Of a stretch of DNA of 64,000 nucleotides, positions 25,546 to 34,588 are shown piece by piece. Origin of the DNA: Microbacterium sp. SCN 70-27 (lineage in GTDB: Bacteria > Actinomycetota > Actinomycetes > Actinomycetales > Microbacteriaceae). The position numbers and the translations under genes are program-made. Each line of letters starts with the position of its first letter. Position 1 is the stretch's first letter. Below the pieces are notes generated by a model. The model searched no databases. It saw only the letters and a list, made by a program, of their open reading frames with translations, and was not told the DNA's origin. The stretch spans positions 1 to 64,000 of the forward strand of contig MEEK01000007.1 in assembly GCA_001724425.1 (NCBI GenBank), written 5' to 3'.

Positions 25546-26873
25546 CGGGGCTCACCCCCCTCGGCATCCGCCCCTTCGGGGAGCGGTCGCGGCGTGAACT
25601 TCACGCGGTCGACGCGGCGCCCGTCCAGGCGCTGCACCTCGAGTGTGCCGTCCTCGAGTTCGACGGTGTCGCCGACGACGGGGATCCGTTCGAGGGCCGA
25701 CATGACGAAGCCGCCGACCGTGTCGTACACGTCGCTTTCGGGCACGCGGATGCCCGTGCGCTCGAGCAACTCATCGGGCCGCAGCTCGCCGGGGAACAGC
25801 ACGGAGCCGGCGATCCGCACGACGCCGGCGCGCGAACGATCATGCTCGTCGAGCACCTCGCCGACGATCTCCTCGACGAGGTCTTCGAGGGTGACGACGC
25901 CGGCCGTGCCGCCGTACTCGTCGACGACGATCGCCATCTGGTAGCCCTTCGCGCGCAGCTCCGCCATGACGGCGTCGAGATGCACCGCTTCGGGCACGCG
26001 CAGGGGCTCCTCGGCTATCGCCGCCGCCGGGACGTCGCCGCGACGGTCGCGCGGCACGCTGACGGCCTGCTTCAGGTGCACGATGCCCGTGATGTCGTCC
26101 ATCGACTCGTCGTACACGGGGAACCGGCTGTGGCCCGTGCGCCGCGCGAGCTGGATGACGTCCTCGACGGTGTCGCCCGCCGCGACGGCGTGGACGCTCG
26201 GGCGCGGCGTCATGACGTCGGCCGTCGTCAGCCGCGCGAAGGTCAGGGTGCGATCGAGGAGCGACGCGGTGTCCTGTTCCAGCACGCCCGCGCTCGCGGA
26301 GCGCCGGACGAGGCTCGACAGCTCATCGGCCGTGCGCGCTCCGGAGAGCTCCTCCTTCGGCTCGATGCCCATCGAACGCAGGATGCCGTTGGCGCTGCCG
26401 TTCAGCACGGCGATCGCGGGTCGGAACACCATCGTGAACCCGACCTGGAAGGGCATGACGAACTTCGCCGTCTGCCGCGGGATCGCGAGCGCGAAGTTCT
26501 TCGGCACGAGCTCGCCGAGGATCATCGAGAACATCGTCGCGATCGCGATGGCGATGACCGTGGAGATCGCGCGCACCGCCGCGCCCGGCACGCCCCAGCC
26601 CGACAGCACGGGGCTCAGCAGGTTCGTGAGCGCGGGCTCCATCGTGTACCCGGTGAGCAGCGTCGTCAACGTGATGCCGAGCTGCGCGCTCGACAGGTGC
26701 GTCGAGGTGATCTTCAGGGCGGAGATCGTGAGCGACAGGCGGGATTCCCCGGCCGCCTGACGGGCTTCGAGATCGGCACGGTCGAGGTTGACGAGGGCGA
26801 ATTCGCTCGCGACGAACAGGCCGGTCCCGATGGTGAGCAGGAGCCCCACGCCCAACATGACGTAATCCATCAC
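25542..26873 (-). CDS. CNNM/CBS/CorC-domain membrane protein, proximal copy
   Basis: This 443-residue protein has a CNNM membrane domain (LLTIGTGLFVASEFALVNLDRADLE, then RAISTVIAIAIATMFSMILGELVPKNFA), two CBS domains (VMTPRPSVHAVAAGDTVEDVI and HLKQAVS through VVDEYGGTAGVVTLEDLVEEIVGEVLDEHD) and a C-terminal CorC_HlyC domain ending with LDGRRVDRVKFTP. It is the complete version of the family and the first gene of the pair. GTG at 26873 and ATG at 26870 are adjacent in-frame starts. Confidence 0.85.
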   Translation of the reverse strand: MMDYVMLGVGLLLTIGTGLFVASEFALVNLDRADLEARQAAGESRLSLTISALKITSTHLSSAQLGITLTTLLTGYTMEPALTNLLSPVLSGWGVPGAAVRAISTVIAIAIATMFSMILGELVPKNFALAIPRQTAKFVMPFQVGFTMVFRPAIAVLNGSANGILRSMGIEPKEELSGARTADELSSLVRRSASAGVLEQDTASLLDRTLTFARLTTADVMTPRPSVHAVAAGDTVEDVIQLARRTGHSRFPVYDESMDDITGIVHLKQAVSVPRDRRGDVPAAAIAEEPLRVPEAVHLDAVMAELRAKGYQMAIVVDEYGGTAGVVTLEDLVEEIVGEVLDEHDRSRAGVVRIAGSVLFPGELRPDELLERTGIRVPESDVYDTVGGFVMSALERIPVVGDTVELEDGTLEVQRLDGRRVDRVKFTPRPLPEGADAEGGEPR

Positions 26874-27010
26874 ACGTCACCCCCGGGAGATGCCGGGGCG
26901 GGTCGGTGGGGCGATCGTCTGCAACTGGGAGGGTCGTCCATTGTGGGTTCGATTGTACGGCACCACCCCTGCGCGCGGCGGGGCGGGCGCCGGCGGCGAG
27001 CGACGGCCGA

Positions 27011-28468
27011 CTACCAGCTGACCGGCAGGGCCTTGCCCTCTTCGTAGCCCGCGGCGGACTGGAGGCCGACCGTGGCGCGCTCGTGGAACTCGGCGACGGA
27101 GGCGGCACCCGCGTAGGTGAACGACGACCGCACGCCCGACGTGATCATGTCGAGGAGGTCCTCCACCGACGGGCGGAGCGGGTCGAGGTAGATCTTCGAC
27201 GACGAGATGCCTTCCGCGAACAGCTCCTTGCGGGCGCGGTCGTACGCGTCGAGGCGTCCGAACCTCCCCTGCACGGCCTTCGTGGATGCCATGCCCCACG
27301 ACTCCTTGTAGACCCGTCCGGTCTCGTCGCGCTGCAGCTGTCCGGGCGCCTCGATCGTGCCGGCGAACCACGAGCCGATCATGACGGACGCGGCGCCCGC
27401 GGCGAGCGCGAGTGCGACGTCGCGGGGGTAGCGCACGCCACCGTCCGCCCACACGTGCGCACCCAGTTCCGCAGCGGCCTGCGAGGTCTCCAGCACGGCC
27501 GAGAACTGCGGGCGGCCGACGGCGGTCATCATGCGGGTCGTGCACATCGCGCCGGGGCCGACGCCGACCTTCAGGATCGATGCGCCCGCCTCGACGAGGT
27601 CGCGGACGCCCTCGGCGGTCACGATGTTGCCCGCGGCGATCGGGATGCCGAGTCCGAGCCCTGCCACCGTCCGGAGGGCTTGGAGCATCCCCTCCTGATG
27701 ACCGTGCGCCGTGTCGACGACCAGCACGTCGACGCCCGCCGAGACGAGCGCCTTCGCCTTCTCGGCGACGTCGCCGTTGATGCCGACAGCGGCCGCGACG
27801 ATGAGCCGTCCGTCCGCGTCGACGGCGGGGCGGTACAGCGTCGCGCGGAGCGCCGTGCGCTGCGACAGCGTGCCCACCAGGTAGCCGTGGTGGAGGACGC
27901 ACACGGTCTCGGCGCCGGCGGCGACGATGAGGTCGAACGCGTGCCGGGCATCCGTCACGTCGTCGGCGTCGATCGCGGGAGTGCGCCCGCGGGCGAGGTC
28001 GCCCAGGCGTGCGTCGGGGAGGGCGGTGCCGAGGCGCGCGGCGGGAACGACGCCCAGGATGTCGTCGACCTGCACGCGGTCCGACGGTGCGGAGACCACG
28101 ACGATGCCGTGGCCGGCCGTCGCCGGGACGAGGGCCGCCGCCTCGGCGACCGTCGCGTCTGCGGACAGGACGATCGGCGTGTCCCACCGGACCGGCTGAT
28201 CCTTCACCCACCGGATGGCGGCGTCGAGGTCCTGCAGCGGCATGTCCTGCGGGAGGACGCCCAGACCCCCGCGGCGCGCGAGCGAAGCGGCGAGGCGGGG
28301 ACCGGTGACGGAGTTCATGTTGGAGGCGACGAGCGGGATCGTGGCCGTGCTGCCGTCACCCGGGGAGAGGTCGACGTCGAGTCGGCTCGTGACCCCCGAC
28401 CGGCGTGGGACGAGGAACACGTCCGAGTAGGTGAGGTCGACGGTGGGGGCGGCGCCGGAGAAGTGCAT
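27011..28468 (-). CDS. guaB1: GuaB1-type IMP dehydrogenase-related protein (probable GMP reductase)
   Basis: This 485-residue TIM-barrel protein carries two CBS domains inserted near residues 95-215. DLTYSDVFLVPRRS opens the barrel, GINGDVAEKAKALVSAGVDVLVVDTAHG holds the NAD site, and VGVGPGAMCTTR holds the catalytic Cys. MASNM and FSSWFAGT-like phosphate loops are present. Actinobacterial GuaB1 proteins have been shown in Mycobacterium to act as GMP reductase rather than IMP dehydrogenase; that role is inferred here from family. The ATG at 28468 follows TACCGT by 6 bases. It is divergent from kgd. Confidence 0.85.
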   Translation of the reverse strand: MHFSGAAPTVDLTYSDVFLVPRRSGVTSRLDVDLSPGDGSTATIPLVASNMNSVTGPRLAASLARRGGLGVLPQDMPLQDLDAAIRWVKDQPVRWDTPIVLSADATVAEAAALVPATAGHGIVVVSAPSDRVQVDDILGVVPAARLGTALPDARLGDLARGRTPAIDADDVTDARHAFDLIVAAGAETVCVLHHGYLVGTLSQRTALRATLYRPAVDADGRLIVAAAVGINGDVAEKAKALVSAGVDVLVVDTAHGHQEGMLQALRTVAGLGLGIPIAAGNIVTAEGVRDLVEAGASILKVGVGPGAMCTTRMMTAVGRPQFSAVLETSQAAAELGAHVWADGGVRYPRDVALALAAGAASVMIGSWFAGTIEAPGQLQRDETGRVYKESWGMASTKAVQGRFGRLDAYDRARKELFAEGISSSKIYLDPLRPSVEDLLDMITSGVRSSFTYAGAASVAEFHERATVGLQSAAGYEEGKALPVSW

Positions 28469-28474
28469 GGAACC

Positions 28475-28480
28475 ACGGTA
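28475..28480 (-). promoter_or_regulatory. -10 box of guaB1
   Basis: TACCGT on the minus strand ends 6 bases before the ATG at 28468, a leaderless layout. Confidence 0.55.
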
Positions 28481-28498
28481 CCGACCCGAATCCTGGGA

Positions 28499-28504
28499 TA
28501 CCCT
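28499..28504 (+). promoter_or_regulatory. Candidate -10 box of kgd
   Basis: TACCCT lies about 73 bases before the GTG of kgd in the divergent gap shared with guaB1; the predicted leader is about 65 bases. Confidence 0.35.
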
Positions 28505-28577
28505 TGATGGTTGTGTGCGTGAGGGCGAACACCCGGCCCCGCACCTCCTGAACTTCATCGACGAAAAGGTGGCAACC

Positions 28578-31500
28578 GTGTCCAGTCAGACGACCGGCGT
28601 GGGTATTTCGAACGACGGCGAATTCGGGGCCAACGAGTGGCTCGTCGCCGAGATGTACGACCAGTTCGCGAAGGACCGCAACGCGGTCGATCAGTCGTGG
28701 TGGCCCGTGCTCGAGGCCTATGAGAAGGCACATCGCGACGGCGGAGCCTCCTCGGGCAGCGGGACGACACCCCCCGCGGCTCCCGCCACCACCACGGCCC
28801 CGCCCGCGGCATCCACCGCGGCCACGGCGGAGCCCCGCCCCCTCACGGCACCGATCCCCGTCCTCGGTGCGCAGCCGGTCGCGAAGACCACGGCACGCCC
28901 CGCGGCGCCCCAGCCGGTGCCGGCCGAAGCCCCCGCCGTGCAGCCCGCCGCACCGGCCGAGGCGCGCGAAGACGTCGTCACGCCGCTGCGCGGCATGCCG
29001 AAGACCCTCGCGGCCAACATGGACGAGTCACTCACCGTCCCGACTGCGACGAGCGTCCGCACGGTCCCGGCGAAGCTCATGATCGACAACCGGATCGTGA
29101 TCAACAACCACATGTCCCGCACGCGCGGCGGCAAGGTGAGCTTCACGCACCTCATCGGCTGGGCCCTCATCCAGGCGCTCAAGGCCTTCCCGAGTCAGAA
29201 CGTCTCCTACGCCGAGATCGACGGCAAGCCCTCGGTGGTCGCACCCGCGCACATCGGGCTCGGCATCGCGATCGACCTCCCGAAGCCCGACGGCACGCGC
29301 GCCCTGATGGTCCCCTCCATCAAGCAGGCCGAGTCCCTCACGTTCGGCGAGTACCTCGCGGCCTACGAAGACCTCGTCAAGCGCGCCCGCGGCAACAAGC
29401 TCACCGCGGCCGACTTCCAGGGCACCACGATCTCGCTCACGAACCCCGGCGGCATCGGCACCGTGCACTCCGTGCCGCGCCTCATGAAGGGCCAGGGCTG
29501 CATCGTCGGCGCCGGCGCCCTCGAGTACCCGGCCGAGTTCCAGGGTTCGAGCGAGAAGACCCTCGTCGAACTCGGCATCGGCAAGACGATCACCCTGACG
29601 AGCACGTACGACCACCGCGTCATCCAGGGCGCGGGCTCGGGCGAGTTCCTGAAGATCGTGCACGAGCTGCTCATCGGCCAGCGCGGCTTCTACGAGGACA
29701 TCTTCGCAGCCCTCCGCATCCCGTACGCCCCGATCCACTGGGCCGGCGACATCAGCGTCGACATCGCCGAGCGCGTCGACAAGACCGCCCGCGTGCAGGA
29801 GCTCATCAACTCGTACCGCGTCCGCGGTCACCTGATGGCCGACATCGACCCGCTGGAGTACGTGCAGCGCACGCACCCCGACCTCGAGATCGAGAGCCAC
29901 GGCCTCACCTTCTGGGACCTCGACCGCGAGTTCGTCACGGGCGGCTTCGGCGGGCGTCGCACGATGAAGCTCCGCGAGATCCTGGGCGTTCTCCGCGACT
30001 CGTACTGCCGCACGATCGGCGTCGAGTACATGCACATCCAGGACCCGGCGCAGCGCAAGTGGTTCCAGGACAACGTCGAGGTGAAGTACCAGAAGCCGAG
30101 CCACGACGAGCAGCTGCGTGTCCTCGACAAGCTCAACCAGGCCGAGGCCTTCGAGACGTTCCTGCAGACGAAGTACGTCGGCCAGAAGCGCTTCTCGCTC
30201 GAAGGCGGCGAGTCGCTCATCCCGCTCCTCGACGAGATCCTCCAGGGCGCCGCGGGCGCGAACCTCGACGGCGCGGCGATCGGCATGGCGCACCGCGGAC
30301 GCCTCAACGTCCTCACGAACATCGCCGGCAAGACCTACAGCCAGATCTTCCGCGAGTTCGAAGGCTCGGTCGCGATCGGGTCGAAGTCGGGCTCGGGCGA
30401 CGTCAAGTACCACCTCGGCACCGAGGGGACGTTCGTGTCGGATGCCGGGGAGGAGCTCCCCGTCTACCTCGCCGCCAACCCGTCGCACCTCGAGACGGTC
30501 GACGGTGTCCTCGAGGGCATCGTCCGCGCCAAGCAGGACCGCGCTCCCATCGGGACGTTCCCGTGGATGCCGATCCTCGTGCACGGCGACGCCGCCTTCG
30601 CCGGCCAGGGCGTGGTCGTCGAGACCCTGCAGATGTCGCAGCTGCGCGGTTACCGCACGGGCGGCACCGTGCACGTCGTCGTGAACAACCAGCTCGGCTT
30701 CACGACGCTGCCGCTCGACGGGCGCACCTCGGTCTACGCGACGGATGTCGCGAAGACCATCCAGGCCCCGATCCTGCACGTGAACGGCGATGACCCGGAG
30801 GCCGTCGTCCGTGTCGCGGACCTCGCGGTCGCCTACCGTCAGCAGTTCAAGCGCGATGTCGTCATCGACCTCGTCTGCTACCGCCGTCGCGGCCACAACG
30901 AGGGCGACGACCCGTCGATGACGCAGCCGCTCATGACCAACCTCATCGAGGCGAAGCGGTCCGTGCGGCGCCTCTACACCGAGGCCCTCGTCGGACGCGG
31001 TGACATCACCGAGGAGGAGTACGACAAGGCGAAGGCCGACTTCCAGAACCGTCTGGAGATCGCGTTCGCCGAGACGCATGCCGCGGAGACCGGCGCGACG
31101 GGAATCGTCTCGCCCGTGAGCGGCGAGGTCGCGCAGGCCGTCGGCGAACCCGAGACGACCGGGGTATCGACCGAGGTCGTCCACAAGATCGGCGACGCGT
31201 TCGTGAACAAGCCCGAGGGCTTCACGGTGCACAACAAGCTGCAGCAGCTGCTCGAGAAGCGTCTCGACATGAGCCGCAACGGGCACGTCGACTGGGGCTT
31301 CGGTGAACTCCTCGCCTTCGGCTCGCTCCTCATGGAGGGCACCAACGTGCGCCTCGCCGGCCAGGACGCACGGCGCGGCACGTTCGTGCAGCGCCACGCG
31401 GTGCTGCACGACCGCGCGAACGGTCAGGAATGGCTGCCGCTCGCGAACCTCTCCGAGACCCAGGGCCGCTTCTACGTGTACGACTCGCTCCTCAGCGAGT

Positions 31501-32312
31501 ACGCCGCGATGGGGTTCGAGTACGGCTACTCCGTCGAGCGACCCGACACGCTGACCCTCTGGGAGGCGCAGTTCGGCGACTTCGCCAACGGCGCCCAGTC
31601 GGTCGTCGACGAATACATCTCGGCCGCCGAGCAGAAGTGGGGCCAGCAGTCGAGCGTCGTGCTGCTGCTCCCCCACGGCTACGAAGGCCAGGGCCCCGAC
31701 CACTCGTCGGCGCGCATCGAGCGCTACCTGCAGATGTGCGCGCAGGACAACATGACCGTGGCGCGGCCGTCTACCCCGGCGTCGTACTTCCACCTCCTGC
31801 GCCGCCAGGCCTACGCACGCCCGCGCCGCCCGCTCGTCGTCTTCACGCCGAAGGCCATGCTGCGCCTGCGCAGCGCCACGAGCACCGTCGAGGACTTCAC
31901 GACGGGTCGCTTCGAGACGGTCCTCGATGACACGCGGGCCATCGACAAGGCATCCGTCTCGCGCGTGCTGCTGCACTCGGGCAAGATCCACTGGGACCTC
32001 GTCGCGGAGCTCGAGAAGAAGCCGAACCCGAACGTCGCCCTCGTCCGGGTCGAGCAGTTCTACCCGGCCCCCGTCGACGAGATCAACCGCATCATCGACA
32101 GCTACCCGAACGCGGAGCTCGTCTGGGTGCAGGATGAGCCGGAGAACCAGGGCGCGTGGCCGTTCATCGTGCTCGAAGTGGTCAAGCACCTCCACGGCCG
32201 GACGATCCGTCGCATCTCGCGCGCGGCCGCCGCATCGACGGCGACGGGTTCGCCGAAGGTGCACGCCCGCGAGCAGGCCGAGATCCTCGAGAAGGCCCTG
32301 ACGACCTCCTGA
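28578..32312 (+). CDS. kgd: Multifunctional 2-oxoglutarate decarboxylase/dehydrogenase E1-E2
   Basis: This 1244-residue protein joins the E1 thiamine-diphosphate enzyme of the TCA cycle to an E2-like succinyltransferase domain. The N-terminal helix GANEWLVAEMYDQFAKD (about residues 16-32) is the E1-type segment, a Pro/Ala linker follows to about 135, the acyltransferase domain ends with TYDHRVIQGAGSGEF near 343, and the thiamine-binding region includes GMAHRGRLNVL near 568 and HGDAAFAGQGVV near 668. No lipoyl domain is present, as usual for actinobacterial Kgd. I chose the GTG at 28578 because AAAAGGTGG precedes it and the size matches the family; a longer frame is open upstream. Confidence 0.95.
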   Translation: MSSQTTGVGISNDGEFGANEWLVAEMYDQFAKDRNAVDQSWWPVLEAYEKAHRDGGASSGSGTTPPAAPATTTAPPAASTAATAEPRPLTAPIPVLGAQPVAKTTARPAAPQPVPAEAPAVQPAAPAEAREDVVTPLRGMPKTLAANMDESLTVPTATSVRTVPAKLMIDNRIVINNHMSRTRGGKVSFTHLIGWALIQALKAFPSQNVSYAEIDGKPSVVAPAHIGLGIAIDLPKPDGTRALMVPSIKQAESLTFGEYLAAYEDLVKRARGNKLTAADFQGTTISLTNPGGIGTVHSVPRLMKGQGCIVGAGALEYPAEFQGSSEKTLVELGIGKTITLTSTYDHRVIQGAGSGEFLKIVHELLIGQRGFYEDIFAALRIPYAPIHWAGDISVDIAERVDKTARVQELINSYRVRGHLMADIDPLEYVQRTHPDLEIESHGLTFWDLDREFVTGGFGGRRTMKLREILGVLRDSYCRTIGVEYMHIQDPAQRKWFQDNVEVKYQKPSHDEQLRVLDKLNQAEAFETFLQTKYVGQKRFSLEGGESLIPLLDEILQGAAGANLDGAAIGMAHRGRLNVLTNIAGKTYSQIFREFEGSVAIGSKSGSGDVKYHLGTEGTFVSDAGEELPVYLAANPSHLETVDGVLEGIVRAKQDRAPIGTFPWMPILVHGDAAFAGQGVVVETLQMSQLRGYRTGGTVHVVVNNQLGFTTLPLDGRTSVYATDVAKTIQAPILHVNGDDPEAVVRVADLAVAYRQQFKRDVVIDLVCYRRRGHNEGDDPSMTQPLMTNLIEAKRSVRRLYTEALVGRGDITEEEYDKAKADFQNRLEIAFAETHAAETGATGIVSPVSGEVAQAVGEPETTGVSTEVVHKIGDAFVNKPEGFTVHNKLQQLLEKRLDMSRNGHVDWGFGELLAFGSLLMEGTNVRLAGQDARRGTFVQRHAVLHDRANGQEWLPLANLSETQGRFYVYDSLLSEYAAMGFEYGYSVERPDTLTLWEAQFGDFANGAQSVVDEYISAAEQKWGQQSSVVLLLPHGYEGQGPDHSSARIERYLQMCAQDNMTVARPSTPASYFHLLRRQAYARPRRPLVVFTPKAMLRLRSATSTVEDFTTGRFETVLDDTRAIDKASVSRVLLHSGKIHWDLVAELEKKPNPNVALVRVEQFYPAPVDEINRIIDSYPNAELVWVQDEPENQGAWPFIVLEVVKHLHGRTIRRISRAAAASTATGSPKVHAREQAEILEKALTTS

Positions 32313-32355
32313 CGACACGCACCGGCGCCCTCGCGCCGCACCATCCGAGGACGAC

Positions 32356-33261
32356 ATGGACGTCGCACTCCTGACGAACCCCGCCGCGCGGTCGGGCGCC
32401 CACACCGGCGCCGCGATGCGCGCCGCGGAGCGCCTGCGCGAGGGCGGGCACCGCGTCACGGTCGTCTCCGGCGGCAGCGCGGCGGAGTCGTCGTCGCTCC
32501 TGCGCACGGCACTCGACGTCGGCACCGATGCGGTCGTCGTCGCGGGAGGCGATGGCACGGTCTCCCTCGCCCTGCAGATCCTCGCGGGCGGCGACGTCCC
32601 CCTCGGAATCGTCCCGTCCGGTACCGGCAACGACTTCGCGACGGCGCTCGGCCTGCGCGACCTCGACGCCGACGCGGCGGCGGACGCCGTGATCGGCGGC
32701 CGGACGCGCACGATCGACCTCGCCCGGGTCACGCGCGCGGACGGCTCCACTCTCCTCTACGGCACGGTGCTCGCGAGCGGGTTCGACTCGAAGGTGAACG
32801 ACCGCGCCAACCGCATGCGCCGGCCGCGCGGCCACCGACGGTACGACATCGCCCTCCTCATCGAGTTCCTGACGCTCCGCGGCATCCCGTTCGACGTCGA
32901 ACTGGACCTCGCCGACGGGAGCACCGAACGCCTCGCGGGCGACCTCGTGATGGCGACGGTCGGCAACGGCCGGACCTACGGCGGCGGCATCCCGATCTGC
33001 CCCGACGCCGACCTCGAGGACGGGCTGCTCGATGTGACCCTCGTGCGTCCCGCCGGGCGATTGCGGCTGCTGCGACTTCTCCCCCGCGTCTATCGGGGCA
33101 CCCACACGACGACCGTGCCGGAGGTCTCGACGTATCGCATCCGGGCAGCGCGACTCGTGTCACCGGGCACCACGGCTTATGCCGACGGCGAGCCGCTCGG
33201 ACCGCTGCCCGTCTCCGTCGAGGTCGTCCCTCGCGCGGTGCGCGTGTTCACGGTGCACTGA
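32356..33261 (+). CDS. Diacylglycerol/lipid kinase family protein
   Basis: This 301-residue DagK/YegS-type lipid kinase has the nucleotide-binding motif VVVAGGDGTVSLALQIL near residues 60-76 and the GIVPSGTGNDFAT loop. The second domain contains VMATVGNGRTYGGGIPICPDADLEDGLLDV, and the C-terminus YADGEPLGPLPVSVEVVP matches the family end. Members phosphorylate diacylglycerol or related lipids on the inner membrane face; the substrate is not set by sequence. It follows kgd by 43 bases. Confidence 0.9.
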   Translation: MDVALLTNPAARSGAHTGAAMRAAERLREGGHRVTVVSGGSAAESSSLLRTALDVGTDAVVVAGGDGTVSLALQILAGGDVPLGIVPSGTGNDFATALGLRDLDADAAADAVIGGRTRTIDLARVTRADGSTLLYGTVLASGFDSKVNDRANRMRRPRGHRRYDIALLIEFLTLRGIPFDVELDLADGSTERLAGDLVMATVGNGRTYGGGIPICPDADLEDGLLDVTLVRPAGRLRLLRLLPRVYRGTHTTTVPEVSTYRIRAARLVSPGTTAYADGEPLGPLPVSVEVVPRAVRVFTVH

Positions 33262-33280
33262 GCGCAGCGCACGGGGTGGC

Positions 33281-34588
33281 TCAGCCCGGCGGCGCGAGAC
33301 CGATCGCGGGTCCGAGCGCCTGGATCGCGGCGTCGAGCCCGCCGGTGAGCGCGGTGCCGACGTGGCCCGCGCCGGCGATCGGGATCGCCGCGACGTTGAA
33401 TCCCGCCGCACGCGCGGCATCCGCGTTCCGCTTCTGCCCGGGCCCGAAGGTCGGATCCTCGGTGCCCCACGTGAAGACGGCCGGATGCCCCGCATAGGCC
33501 CCGGGGTGGGCGGCGAGCTGCGCGGTGGGCATGGCAGCCTCGAACGCCGCCTTGTCGCCGCCGAACAGCTCGGCGACCGTGTGCGAGACGTGCTCCGAGC
33601 CCGGATACTCGTTGCCCGAGATGTCCAGCAGCCCGCCCCAGAGATCGGGATGCGCCGCGGCGAAGGCGAATGCGCACGCGCCACCGTTGGAGTATCCGCC
33701 GATCACCCACCTCGAGTGGTCGGCGGTGATGTTCAGATGGGCCTGGGCGTACTGCGGCACGAGCGTGTTGAGGTACGTCGAGACGGCGCCGTAGCGCGAG
33801 GAGTCGCGGCACACCGGGTCGAGATCCGGCGCGCCCAGCTGGTCGGCGACGATCGCGATCGGCGCGAGGCCGTGGTGCGCGGCGGCGAACGCATCGAGCG
33901 CGGTGGCGAGATGCGTCGGGTCCGGTCCTCCCGGCTGCCCCATCATGAACACCAGGAGCGGCAGCGCGGGCGGATGCGCGACGAGCGCCGCCGGCGGGAG
34001 GTACAGGGCACCGTCGCGCGCCTTCGGGAAGTTGCCGAAGGGGATCCTCTCGGATCCGCCCAGCGCGCTCACCTGCCCGTGCGCCGGCATGTCCGCCGGC
34101 GCCACCCACGTCTTGTATAGGTCGGCACCGTCGTCCGCCCCCGCGGCGGGGGTTGCCGCGGGCAGCGGCACGACGTCGTACGCCTGCACCCCGAGCAGGG
34201 CGGCGAACGTGTGGGTGATGCCGTAGGCGCGATTGACACCGAGCGTCCCCACGAGGATCGACACCAGGATGAGGACGATCCCCGCGAGGCGCCGCGCCCA
34301 CGGGCGCGACAGCACCGCGACGACGCCCGCGCCGATGCCGAGCCCCGCGCACACCCCCCAGAGCATCGCGAGTCGTGGGAGCGGCCCGTCGAAGGTGCCC
34401 TCATGCTCGAGCACTGCCGCCGTGACCCAGAGGATCACCGCGCCCAGGACGGCACCGATCGCGACACGCCGGAACCGGACCGGCCGCGCCAGCACGACGA
34501 ACGCGAGGAGCACGACGAACGCGATCCGCGGAACGATCACCATCACGGGGTTGTCGATGAGCTCCAGTGAGAGCAGCCAATGCGTCAC
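33281..34588 (-). CDS. Membrane-anchored esterase (alpha/beta hydrolase fold)
   Basis: This 435-residue protein begins with GTG at 34588, overlapping the stop of the MprF-like gene (GTGA). Four hydrophobic helices fill the first 135 residues; after a short linker comes an extracytoplasmic esterase D/mycolyltransferase-like domain with GGYSNGG (nucleophile Ser) and GAGHVGTAL (candidate His). Its coupling to an aminoacyl-phospholipid synthase-like gene suggests it acts on lipids outside the membrane, perhaps removing the aminoacyl group, as the separate hydrolase AhyD does in Enterococcus. That link is inference from position only. Confidence 0.75.
   Translation of the reverse strand: MTHWLLSLELIDNPVMVIVPRIAFVVLLAFVVLARPVRFRRVAIGAVLGAVILWVTAAVLEHEGTFDGPLPRLAMLWGVCAGLGIGAGVVAVLSRPWARRLAGIVLILVSILVGTLGVNRAYGITHTFAALLGVQAYDVVPLPAATPAAGADDGADLYKTWVAPADMPAHGQVSALGGSERIPFGNFPKARDGALYLPPAALVAHPPALPLLVFMMGQPGGPDPTHLATALDAFAAAHHGLAPIAIVADQLGAPDLDPVCRDSSRYGAVSTYLNTLVPQYAQAHLNITADHSRWVIGGYSNGGACAFAFAAAHPDLWGGLLDISGNEYPGSEHVSHTVAELFGGDKAAFEAAMPTAQLAAHPGAYAGHPAVFTWGTEDPTFGPGQKRNADAARAAGFNVAAIPIAGAGHVGTALTGGLDAAIQALGPAIGLAPPG

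Noticed and set aside
24490..26873. Hemolysins
   Set aside because: The HlyC/TlyC label is historical; the domains are CNNM, CBS and CorC_HlyC, which point to divalent-cation handling.
29028..32750. Minus-strand open frame of about 1240 codons opposite kgd
   Set aside because: It is the antisense of kgd in a very GC-rich gene. Its translation is Arg/Val/Leu/Glu-rich with no domain, while the plus strand has clear Kgd motifs.
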